Shown: positions 1-7,272 of the stretch, in pieces
Layout of the letters: each line of letters begins with the position of its first letter
Position numbering within the stretch: position 1 is the first letter of the stretch
Source of the DNA: Acidobacteriota bacterium
Lineage (GTDB): Bacteria; Acidobacteriota; Terriglobia; Bryobacterales; Bryobacteraceae
Reading direction: 5' to 3'
NCBI GenBank assembly: GCA_025353165.1
Contig: JANXRE010000175.1
Span: 1 to 64,000 of the forward strand
Length of the DNA stretch: 64,000 nucleotides
The notes under the pieces: model-generated
What the model saw: only the letters and a program-made list of their open reading frames with translations
The model's database searches: none
Told to the model about the DNA's origin: nothing
Position numbers and translations under genes: made by a program

Positions 1-957
1 GTTGGTTGCTACAGTGCCGGAATTCGTCAAGTTCCCGGAGACGGTGGCGGTGGTCTGTCCGTCCAGGTCGAAGAGGCCCGTGTTGCTGACGGTCAATGTG
101 CCCGTGCCGGGAGTAATCGTGGTCGATTGGCCGTTAAATAACTCCAGGTTTCCCTCGACACTGCTCAGTTGGGCAAAAGCGTTTGCCGCACCGGCCTTCA
201 TCGTTCCCCAGATCTGGAACGTCGAGCCCGCCACAACATCGGTGATTCCGGCTGGCTGCGCGGTCAGGTTCAGGGTCGCACCCGTGCTGACCTGGACCGT
301 TCCGTTGTTGACGAGCGAACCCAGGGTCGCCACGTCGGTGGTGTTGTTGAAGACCCCGATATTCAGCGTCGAATTTGCCGAGTTTGTAAAGCTCCCGGTC
401 ACTGTAAGCTGATTCGGCCCGCCCAGGTTAAAATCGTTGGTAGTCACCGTGCCGGTGTTCGTGAAATTCCCGGTTATGTTCGCAGTGGATTTTCCGTCCA
501 GATCCATGAAGCCGGCATTTGTCCCTCCTCCGGTAACCACCAGGCTGCTCTGGTTTTTAAAGAGGAGCTGGCCAGTCGAATTGATGGTCAGCGGCCCATT
601 GATCGTAAGGGACTCTGTGGTGTTGGCGAGGTTCTGGAGAATTGACAGACCGCTGGCGCCGCCCAGGATCAGCGATGAAATCGTAGCGTTGAGGTCCAGG
701 CTTACCGTATCGCTGGTGGTTCCGATGATGACGTTGTACGTATTCCCGCCGCCGTTGTTCGGCACGCCCGTGGGCGACCAGTCGGCCCCGGTATTCCAGG
801 TGCCCGTGCCCCCATTCCAACTCTTGTTGATACTAGCGTCTATCTTTGTTGGGCGGACCTTTTTCTGGTCCTTCGAACCACTTTCTTGCGGCAGCGCGGG
901 CGCCGCCAACAAACCCAGTACAAGCGCGGAGACAGAGATACAGCGGAACAGTTTCAC
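1..957 (-). CDS. Secreted beta-strand-repeat surface protein, C-terminus beyond window
   Basis: The reading frame is open for 319 codons on the minus strand and runs off the left edge. The GTG start at 957 is chosen because GGAGG lies 6 nt upstream. The N-terminus is a signal peptide (KLF..., hydrophobic to about residue 22, cleavage near ALPQ). After a short basic linker comes a block with W47, W54, W60 and VPNN, the pattern seen near the N-terminus of large adhesin or autotransporter-like beta-repeat proteins. The rest is Gly/Asn/Thr-rich. A 25-residue unit with core DLDG...GN.TN.GTV.TN occurs at residues 150-174 and 295-319, which fits a beta-helix or stacked-strand passenger. It is probably exported and surface-bound. 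The ligand is unknown and the anchor cannot be seen. Confidence 0.75.
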   Translation of the reverse strand, partial: MKLFRCISVSALVLGLLAAPALPQESGSKDQKKVRPTKIDASINKSWNGGTGTWNTGADWSPTGVPNNGGGNTYNVIIGTTSDTVSLDLNATISSLILGGASGLSILQNLANTTESLTINGPLTINSTGQLLFKNQSSLVVTGGGTNAGFMDLDGKSTANITGNFTNTGTVTTNDFNLGGPNQLTVTGSFTNSANSTLNIGVFNNTTDVATLGSLVNNGTVQVSTGATLNLTAQPAGITDVVAGSTFQIWGTMKAGAANAFAQLSSVEGNLELFNGQSTTITPGTGTLTVSNTGLFDLDGQTTATVSGNLTNSGTVATN

Positions 958-985
958 GAAGACCCTCCAGGACTCGGATCCAATG

Positions 986-1014
986 ACAGTACCCCGGTAG
1001 CGGCCGGGAGTCAA
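986..1014 (-). promoter_or_regulatory. Candidate sigma-70 promoter of the repeat protein
   Basis: On the minus strand TTGACT (1009-1014) and TACTGT (986-991) are 17 nt apart, about 30 nt before the GTG start at 957. The -35 is a near match and the -10 is poor. The spacer holds a small inverted repeat, CCCGG...CCGGG. This is inferred from sequence only. Confidence 0.4.
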
Positions 1015-1283
1015 GTAAAAAGTGCCGCCGCAGTTTCGCCCGGCCTCGAGGGAGGCTGCCATCCCACTGATTCGTTTGTGGTTAGGTGGGCTCTGGGTTC
1101 GTTTCGTAAAATTTCGTTTTCGAGATGTTCGCGCCGGGTTTCGCCGATCGGCGTGCGGATGGTTTCAGACATTTGGGTCTTCCCACCCCAAACATTCCTT
1201 CTTGTTTTCTGTAAGATGCGATTCTAATGAGCGATTTCCGGAGAAGGCAGGTGTGAACGCCTCTGCGGGGGTGGCCTCGCCAC
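1015..1283. other. Intergenic region, no gene recognised
   Basis: This is the space between the promoter of the repeat protein and the stop codon of the CvpA gene. Open frames here have no recognisable protein pattern or ribosome binding site. It may hold further regulatory sequence for the leftward gene, but I see no clear operator or terminator. Confidence 0.4.
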
Positions 1284-1850
1284 TCACCTGGCGGTGGCGG
1301 TGAGTCTCTCCAGACCGTGCTTCATGGGGGCCGGCAGGACCTTCTCGAGGTCCTTACATGCACTCAGAAAACCCGCTCCTACCTCATCGGGCGCGAGGGC
1401 GGAAACGACGTGGGCGGTGCCGGTCAGGTAAGGGCGAATCCTCGAATCGGTCACGCCCGGAGGCAGCGGTTTCGGCACGAACGTCAGGACCGCGAGCACC
1501 ACCAGCGCCGCAGTCACAACCCCTTGGACGCCGCCGCCGGCCGCGCCGAGCAAACGGTCCAGCCAGGTTAGTTCCGTGGCCGCGACGAAGCGTACTGCCG
1601 CGCGCTCGACGAACTCTCCCACCAGCATGACCAGGAGGAAGACGGCGAAGAATCCGGCTTCGTTGGCACCGGTCCGGGAGTGGATGAAAGAACGGAACCA
1701 GAACCCAGCCGGAACGTAAAACCAGAGGGCGCAGCCGATGGCCACCACAAAAGTCACAAAGCCGATCGCCGTGCGGGAAAAGCCCTTTCCGAGCCCGGAC
1801 ATCACGCATACGAATATGACGACAGCCAGCACAAGATCGAACCAGGTCAC
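1284..1850 (-). CDS. cvpA: CvpA family inner-membrane protein
   Basis: A 188-residue protein with the CvpA (colicin V production) layout: WFDLVL at the N-terminus, a first membrane helix with the GLGKGFSR turn, then three more hydrophobic segments (about 29-50, 66-85 and 102-125) and a soluble C-terminal tail. The start is GTG at 1850 with AAAGGAGG just upstream, a very strong ribosome binding site. CvpA proteins are linked to membrane and envelope homeostasis, but their activity is not settled. It lies 49 nt downstream of the CocE-type hydrolase on the same strand and could be read with it. Confidence 0.85.
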   Translation of the reverse strand: MTWFDLVLAVVIFVCVMSGLGKGFSRTAIGFVTFVVAIGCALWFYVPAGFWFRSFIHSRTGANEAGFFAVFLLVMLVGEFVERAAVRFVAATELTWLDRLLGAAGGGVQGVVTAALVVLAVLTFVPKPLPPGVTDSRIRPYLTGTAHVVSALAPDEVGAGFLSACKDLEKVLPAPMKHGLERLTATAR

Positions 1851-1899
1851 GGCGGGCCTCCTTTCAAAATGATACGAAAAGGAGGCGGGCGGTGTTCCA

Positions 1900-3552
1900 T
1901 CATGGACGAGCCCTTTTTAGCACGGGAAGCATGAGGGCCGAGGGAGTCGCGCCGCCGAAATAGACGGTCTGTTTCGCCGGCCTGATCTCCAACGGGCGCG
2001 CGCTGTTCAGGTTCCGGTCGAAGCGGGGGAAGTTGCTGGAGGAGATCTCCAGCCGGATGCGGTGGCCCTTGCGGAACATGTGCGCCGCCACTCCGGCATC
2101 GATGGCGATCTTGTAAGTCTCGCCAGGGTGGGCGAAAACCCGCTTGTCCAGACCGTTCCGGTAGCGCAGGCGGAGGATGCCGTCGGTCACCTCACGCGAT
2201 GCGCCGTCCGGCGCGAGGTCGACCAGTTTGGCGGTGAAGTCCGTGTCGGGCGCGCTGGTGGAAACGTACATCTCGGCGCGCACCGTGCCCGCAATCGTGA
2301 TTTCGTTGCTCAGTACCGGTCCAGTGTAGAGGAGAATATCGGGCCGGCGTTCAATAGCGCGCTGATCGAGCGGGCCGGGCGGAAAGATCCTGGCGTTGCA
2401 GCATAGGGGCCCGCCGCGGGTGGGAACCGGGTTTCGGGGATTGTAGGTGAAACGGTCGTTGCGCGCCCTGCGCTCCGGGTCCCTGTCGAGCCGACCCTTG
2501 CTCTTCAGAAACAGCGCGGTGGAGTGGGTACCGGCGGGCGGCCACTCGCCCTCATCGTGCCAGGCGTTTTCCCCGGTAAAGTAGATTCGCGCCGCGGGGA
2601 AGGTGGGCATTCCCTTCCCCCGCAGCCAGTGATCGAACCACTGGTACTGATAGGTTCGAACCGGGAAGGACGACGCCGGACCCAGGTCAATACCGTCGAC
2701 CTTTTCCGACATGTTGTGGCCCCACGGGCCGACAACGATGTGGGCAGTCCGCCCCAGCGAGCGCAGGGTGGCGAATGCCTCAAGGTCGCTTTGCGCGTAG
2801 TTGTCGTACCAGCCGGCGGCGGCGAACACGGGAACGCTCACGCGGCTGAGTTTCTCGCGAACGCTGATGGATCGCCAGAAGCTGTCATAGGTCGGGTGAT
2901 CGAGGGCGTGCTGGTACCAGTCGACGGTCTGGCCGGTGGCGGCTCGGTCGGCGGTCCGGATGGGCAGCCACCAGAGGTAACTTTTCAGCTCGGGTTGGAC
3001 GGAGCCGTGCGGGCGGAGATTTTCGGCCATCCACAGCAGGCGATGGCCGAGTTTCATCGCGCCGCCGCGGGAATAAAAACGGTCCAGGTAGGCGTCACAA
3101 CCGGAGACTGCTGGGAATATGGCTTTCAGATGCCGATTGCCGCGGACGGCCACCTCCCATTGCGCGACGCCCAGGTAGGAGCCGCCGATCATGCCGACCG
3201 CGCCGTCGGACCATGGCTGGCGCGCGATCCAGTTGAGCGTGTCGTCGCCGTCGGGGCCCTCCTGGTCGAACGGGCGGAAAGTCCCGTCGGAGTCGTGCCG
3301 GCCGCGGACATCCTGAATGACGAAAGCATAGCCGCGCTCGACGAATCCGCGGTAGAACGGCGAGAGATCGGGGCCCTTGCCGTAGGGAGTGCGTACCAGG
3401 ATGGTGGGACGGTGTGGTCCCGCCTTATAGAAAACGTTGGTCGACAGATGCACTCCGTCACGCATCGGCACGCGCAGGTCCAGTTGCTTTTCGACGGCGA
3501 TGTCGGCGCGCCCGGCCGCGGCGAGGATCAGGCAGAGGGCGACCTTACGCAC
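1900..3552 (-). CDS. Exported CocE/NonD-type X-Pro dipeptidyl-peptidase family hydrolase
   Basis: A 550-residue serine hydrolase of the CocE/NonD family (cocaine esterase, glutaryl-7-ACA acylase, X-Pro dipeptidyl peptidase S15). A short signal peptide (KVALCLILAAAGRA) precedes the alpha/beta-hydrolase domain starting with VPMRDGVHLSTNVF. The nucleophile is the serine of GGSYLG. The Asp is in AGWYDNYAQ and the His in VGPWGHN. The C-terminal half carries the family jelly-roll (EMYVSTSAPDTDFTAKLVD, HRIRLEISSSNFPRFDRN). The substrate cannot be read from sequence; an acyl ester or amide outside the cytoplasm is likely. The GTG start overlaps the preceding glycosyltransferase stop by 8 nt, so it is translationally coupled. 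Confidence 0.88.
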   Translation of the reverse strand: MRKVALCLILAAAGRADIAVEKQLDLRVPMRDGVHLSTNVFYKAGPHRPTILVRTPYGKGPDLSPFYRGFVERGYAFVIQDVRGRHDSDGTFRPFDQEGPDGDDTLNWIARQPWSDGAVGMIGGSYLGVAQWEVAVRGNRHLKAIFPAVSGCDAYLDRFYSRGGAMKLGHRLLWMAENLRPHGSVQPELKSYLWWLPIRTADRAATGQTVDWYQHALDHPTYDSFWRSISVREKLSRVSVPVFAAAGWYDNYAQSDLEAFATLRSLGRTAHIVVGPWGHNMSEKVDGIDLGPASSFPVRTYQYQWFDHWLRGKGMPTFPAARIYFTGENAWHDEGEWPPAGTHSTALFLKSKGRLDRDPERRARNDRFTYNPRNPVPTRGGPLCCNARIFPPGPLDQRAIERRPDILLYTGPVLSNEITIAGTVRAEMYVSTSAPDTDFTAKLVDLAPDGASREVTDGILRLRYRNGLDKRVFAHPGETYKIAIDAGVAAHMFRKGHRIRLEISSSNFPRFDRNLNSARPLEIRPAKQTVYFGGATPSALMLPVLKRARP

Positions 3553-4621
3553 GACATTCCTCGAGGGCTTGCCAGTAGAGACGCGCCACGTGGTCCGGGT
3601 CGTGCTGTTCGCGGATGTGCCGGCGAGCCGCGGCGCCGAGGCTGCGCGCGTCGTCGGGGAAGCGGGCGAGCCAGCGCATCATTTCCGCGAGCATGTCGAC
3701 CTCGGCCGGGCCGGGATCGATCGGGACGCAAGATGGCGTATCCTCGCCGGTTGTCACCAGGACGGGCTTTCCGATGCCCATCATGCGCACGCCGATGCCG
3801 GATGTTTCACCGGCCTGGGGATAGCGCAGGTTGATGCAGGCATCGACGGCATGCGCGTGCAGCCACCAGTCGCGTTCGCCGAGGGCGGGCAGCCGGATGA
3901 CTCCCGGCGCCTGGAGCAGCGGCGCGATGGCGCGCTCGTAATCCGAGGAGACGATGTCGCCCGCCACCAAAAGCGCCGCGCGGACGTCGCTCCGCACCTT
4001 GTCGAAGGCTCGCAACACCGACCCGAGCCTCTTGGATTCGCGCAGGTGGCCGAGCACGGCGAACAGGGTGGTGGACGGCATCACACCCAGGTGTTCCCGA
4101 AGGCGCTCGACCTCGGCTCCGGACGGCTCCGGCGGAGGTTCGAAGAGGTGCGGGATTTCGAAGACCCGGGCTTGTGGGGCGTGTGCGAGGACCATGCGCC
4201 TTGCCGCCGCGTTGTGCACGACGATTCCGGCGGAACTTTCGGCGATCCGGCGCAGCATCGGATAGCGGAAGTACTCCGGGTCGCCGGCGGAGCGGGCGCG
4301 GCGGCACCACAGATCGCCGGCGAGCGCGGCGGTCCACTCGCCGTAGTTGTACGTGAATTCCGCCAGGTAGTCCGGTTCATTCATGATCCCGAGGAGGAAG
4401 TGATGGAGGACGGCGTCGTGCAGGACCGCGACTCCCGGACGACGCAGAGCGCGAGTGTAAATAGCGCGATGGAGGTGGTTGTTGCCGACGTGATACAGCG
4501 GCGCCCCGGCTCCATTGACCCGCACTTCGCCGTGGCGGCGCATGGCGCGGAGTAGCGCGGCGGAATAGTCCGCAACACCGGTGGGGGCGGGCGGAAGGGG
4601 GGAGAAGAATCCGGCGGTCAC
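3545..4621 (-). CDS. GT4-like glycosyltransferase
   Basis: A 358-residue GT-B fold protein. The N-terminus has the FSPLPPAPTGVADYS pattern common to GT4 sugar transferases. The C-terminal half contains the donor-binding region (LFAVLGHLRESKRLGSVLRAF, then AGETSGIGVRMMGIGKPVLVT). The canonical second Glu of the EX7E motif is hard to place, so catalytic assignment is less sure than fold. The GTG start overlaps the yggS stop in a GTGA tetranucleotide, and its own end overlaps the CocE gene, giving a three-gene operon. The acceptor is unknown, with cell-surface glycan or glycolipid as the default inference. Confidence 0.8.
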   Translation of the reverse strand: MTAGFFSPLPPAPTGVADYSAALLRAMRRHGEVRVNGAGAPLYHVGNNHLHRAIYTRALRRPGVAVLHDAVLHHFLLGIMNEPDYLAEFTYNYGEWTAALAGDLWCRRARSAGDPEYFRYPMLRRIAESSAGIVVHNAAARRMVLAHAPQARVFEIPHLFEPPPEPSGAEVERLREHLGVMPSTTLFAVLGHLRESKRLGSVLRAFDKVRSDVRAALLVAGDIVSSDYERAIAPLLQAPGVIRLPALGERDWWLHAHAVDACINLRYPQAGETSGIGVRMMGIGKPVLVTTGEDTPSCVPIDPGPAEVDMLAEMMRWLARFPDDARSLGAAARRHIREQHDPDHVARLYWQALEECRA

Positions 4622-5289
4622 GCTTTCGGCCGGGGCCCGAACAGGGCCGTTCCTATCCGCACGATGGTTGCGCCTTCTTCGATGCCGGCCTCGAAATCGT
4701 TGGACATGCCCATCGAGAGCCCGGCGAGACCGTGGCGTTCGGCGAGCTCGCGCAGGCGGCGGAAGTAGGGGCGCGACAACTCGGCGTCGGTGGACCAGGG
4801 CGGCATGGTCATGAGTCCGGTGAGGCGCAGGTTTTTGGCTTCGCGCAGGACGGCGACGATTTCCGGGACAGCCTCGGGGAGCGCGCCGGTCTTGGTCTCT
4901 TCACCCCCGAGCTTCACTTCCACCATGACGTCCAGCGGTCCGGTGGCCTGTTCGGCGAGACGCCGGGCAAGTTTCAGAGAATCTATTGTCTCGATCGCAC
5001 TAAAGATTTCGGCGGCCCGGTTCGATTTATTGGATTGGAGGCTGCCGATGAGGTGATAGCGGGCGCCGGCGAGACCGGCGACTTCGGGGTGCTTGCGTTC
5101 AAATTCCTGGACGTAGTTCTCGCCGAAGTCTCGCAGGCCGAGGGCGTAAGCCTCATGAATTGTGGCCGCGGGGAACTTTTTCGTCACGGCGAGGAGCGTG
5201 ATGCCGGCTGGGTCGCGATGGGCGCGTTCGGCGGCTTGCCGGATGCGGGTCCGCACCTGTTCCAGACGATGAGCGAGCACTCTAACCAA
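4618..5289 (-). CDS. yggS: YggS/PLPBP family pyridoxal-phosphate homeostasis protein
   Basis: A 223-residue alanine-racemase-like TIM barrel that binds PLP. The PLP lysine sits in LLAVTKKFP. FGENYVQEF, IGSLQSNK, GLMTMPPW and LSMGMSNDFEAGIEEGATIVRIG are the family signatures, and length is normal. It buffers PLP and affects amino-acid pools and has no known catalytic turnover. The start is uncertain. TTG at 5289 gives the longest form, while GTG at 5280 shortens it by three residues and reduces the overlap with the divergent gene starting at 5269. It is first gene of the operon with the glycosyltransferase and CocE hydrolase. Confidence 0.88.
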   Translation of the reverse strand: MVRVLAHRLEQVRTRIRQAAERAHRDPAGITLLAVTKKFPAATIHEAYALGLRDFGENYVQEFERKHPEVAGLAGARYHLIGSLQSNKSNRAAEIFSAIETIDSLKLARRLAEQATGPLDVMVEVKLGGEETKTGALPEAVPEIVAVLREAKNLRLTGLMTMPPWSTDAELSRPYFRRLRELAERHGLAGLSMGMSNDFEAGIEEGATIVRIGTALFGPRPKA

Positions 5290-6756
5290 TATACGGTCGC
5301 GGCCAGCTTAACGGAGGCAATCGGGGGGTTTATCGGGCGGTGCCGCAGGCCGGTGCTGATTGAGCCCGGGTACGATCCAGTCCCGCTGACGGCGGATTCG
5401 TACGCCCTTGAGCAGCGCGAAGATTCGGTGACGCTGGAGGCCTGGTCGGAGCAGCGGAATCTTTCGCGGCGGGTGGTGGGGATCGAGGGCGAGACGCGCG
5501 GGCGGCTGGCTCTGTCGGTGGAACGGTTCGGAAAGAAGGCCGGGATCTTAATCCTGCTCGACCAGGAAGCGCCTCGGGGCGTCGAGACGGCGCGCCGGTT
5601 GTCGCGGCTGACATTTCGCGAGCGCTTCCGACGGGCCGTGGCGCGGCGATTTCCGGGTTGGCGGGTGGCGGAACTGACCATGGAGACCGACCTCGCCCAC
5701 ACGCTGACCTCGAACTTCCCGCGGGCGCTGGTCCGCAAGGGCGCGACCGCCTGGGCGGCGATCGGGGCGGAGCATGAGGCGGATGCGGTGCTCACCCACG
5801 GCCTCATCTGGCTGGATTACCTGCGCGCGAGAGAACGGCGGCATTTCATCGAGGGACTGCTGCTATACCTACCTGCGGGCCGTGAGCGCACCACCTGCCT
5901 GCGCCTGCGATGGTTGAATCCGCGGGCGGCGCAGTACGAGGTGCTGGCATTTACCGGCGACGGCTATGAAGATGCCGTCGACTTGCGGGATTACGGCAAT
6001 CTGGACACGCGTGTGGAAACGTGCCGCGAATACGCGGAGTGGTCGAGTGAAATCCAGCCGCTGGTGGAGCGGCTGCGGGCCGTTCCCGGCGTGGAGTGCC
6101 TGCCTCGGGGCGACGGGTCGGTTGGATTGCGCGTGCGCGGTCTGGAGTTCGCGCGAGCCACGCCCGACAGGCTGCTTTGGGGTATCGGGACCAAGCGCCC
6201 GGCGCGAGCATCCAACGCGGACGAGATCGCCTGCCTGGCGGAACAACTGGGGCGCTTTCGCAGCGACGGGGCCAGAGACCGGGGGCATCCGCTGTATCAA
6301 CGAAATCCGGAGGCGTGGCTGGAGTCGCAGGTCCGGGCGAATCTCCGGGAATTGGACCCGAGGCTCGATCCGGCGCCGGTGTACGGGCAGGTGCCACAAT
6401 TCACCGGCGGCGAGCGGGATGTGATCGATCTGCTGGCGGTGAATGGGGACGGGCGGCTCGTCGTGATCGAGTTGAAGGCGACCGAAGATGTGCATCTCCC
6501 CATGCAGGCGCTGGATTACTGGATCCGGGTCCGGTGGCACGCGGCGCGGGGGGATTTCGGAGCGAACGGGTATTTCCGGGGCATGAATCTGCGCACCGAT
6601 GCCCCGCGGCTGCTGCTGGCGGCTCCGGCGCTGGAGTTCCATCCGACGAACGAGAAGGTGCTGCGGTACTTCGCGCCGGAGGTGGAGGTGGAACGGATCG
6701 GGGTAGGGATGGAGTGGCGCAGGGAGTTGAAAGTGATGTTCCGGTACAGGGGTTAG
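5269..6756 (+). CDS. Uncharacterised protein with C-terminal PD-(D/E)XK nuclease-like domain
   Basis: A 495-residue protein starting at ATG 5269. The open frame extends further upstream, but that part is antisense to yggS and is not coding. The last third has a PD-(D/E)XK core: GGERDVIDLLAVNGDGRLVVIELKA supplies the motif Asp (DVID) and the E-x-K of IELKA, followed by the helix MQALDYWIRVRW, much as in NucS/DUF91-type domains. The first 300 residues do not match a family I know; they are mixed alpha/beta with TSNFPRAL and LIWLDYLR motifs. It may bind or cut DNA, or be a non-catalytic relative. The start lies 21 nt inside the 5' end of the divergent yggS. Confidence 0.72.
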   Translation: MSEHSNQYTVAASLTEAIGGFIGRCRRPVLIEPGYDPVPLTADSYALEQREDSVTLEAWSEQRNLSRRVVGIEGETRGRLALSVERFGKKAGILILLDQEAPRGVETARRLSRLTFRERFRRAVARRFPGWRVAELTMETDLAHTLTSNFPRALVRKGATAWAAIGAEHEADAVLTHGLIWLDYLRARERRHFIEGLLLYLPAGRERTTCLRLRWLNPRAAQYEVLAFTGDGYEDAVDLRDYGNLDTRVETCREYAEWSSEIQPLVERLRAVPGVECLPRGDGSVGLRVRGLEFARATPDRLLWGIGTKRPARASNADEIACLAEQLGRFRSDGARDRGHPLYQRNPEAWLESQVRANLRELDPRLDPAPVYGQVPQFTGGERDVIDLLAVNGDGRLVVIELKATEDVHLPMQALDYWIRVRWHAARGDFGANGYFRGMNLRTDAPRLLLAAPALEFHPTNEKVLRYFAPEVEVERIGVGMEWRRELKVMFRYRG

Positions 6757-6781
6757 AGGCTGAGATAGAAAAAGAGAGACT

Positions 6782-7018
6782 ATGGCACAACTCGATTGGA
6801 CCCAATGCCCGGCAGCGGAAAGTGTGCCGGGGCGAGTGAGTGGAGCATGGGTGTTCAAGGGAACGCGGATGCCGGTTCAGACGGTATTCCTCAATCTTGA
6901 AGCCGGGATGTCTCCAGAGGAAATCACGCGAGAGTTCGACGTATCCCTTGACCAGATCCAGGCCGTGCTCCATTTTGCCAGCCAGAGCCTTGAAAAGGCG
7001 CCGCTGCTGACGCCGTGA
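6782..7018 (+). CDS. DUF433 family antitoxin
   Basis: A 78-residue protein with the DUF433 core: a W..C near the start, GAWVFKGTRMPVQTVFLNLEAG, then a winged-helix part (SPEEITREFDVSLDQIQAVL). DUF433 proteins are DNA-binding antitoxins normally paired with a DUF5615 PIN-like toxin encoded directly downstream. That arrangement is kept: the stop overlaps a GTG in a GTGA junction. Here the downstream toxin has lost its middle. AGAGAG before the ATG may act as ribosome binding site. The antitoxin itself looks complete. Confidence 0.82.
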   Translation: MAQLDWTQCPAAESVPGRVSGAWVFKGTRMPVQTVFLNLEAGMSPEEITREFDVSLDQIQAVLHFASQSLEKAPLLTP

Positions 7019-7216
7019 AGATTCTATTTGACCATGGCACCCCGCGATCCATGGCCCGGAGCCTGGTAGGGCATTCGGTTACGCGAGCCGCGCAAATGGG
7101 CTGGCATTGCCATCGTGGTTTTTGACGGACTGATCGCTGCGGCGGTCAACTCGGCGACACCCGGCGGGTATTGTGAGATAAATATCCCGCGTCCTCCGAA
7201 ACCGCTCCGCAAGTAG
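7015..7216 (+). pseudogene. Deleted DUF5615 PIN-like toxin
   Basis: The GTG at 7015 starts the typical DUF5615 N-terminus, VKILFDHGTPRS...VGHSVTRAAQMGW, then hits a stop at 7123-7125. From about 7106, one base out of frame, the sequence resumes as the typical DUF5615 C-terminus (AIVVFDGLIAAAVNSATPG...EINIP) and ends at TAG 7214-7216. About 30 N-terminal and 36 C-terminal residues remain of a family usually 110-125 long. An internal deletion of roughly 50 codons, plus a frame change, has fused the ends near 7104. The PIN-domain acidic residues of the middle are gone, so the toxin is dead. Confidence 0.75.
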
Positions 7217-7272
7217 AGGGCGTGCCGATTGGCCTCCACGCCGGGGCGCCTGTCCACGTCAGTCCTTCCTAG

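Noticed and set aside
886-1303. Plus-strand open frames in the left intergenic region
   Set aside because: Arg/Pro-rich shadows without start signals; the minus-strand promoter and secreted protein explain the region.
4732-5268. Upstream extension of the PD-(D/E)XK protein frame
   Set aside because: It is antisense to yggS, whose product is clearly conserved; protein pattern starts only after ATG 5269.
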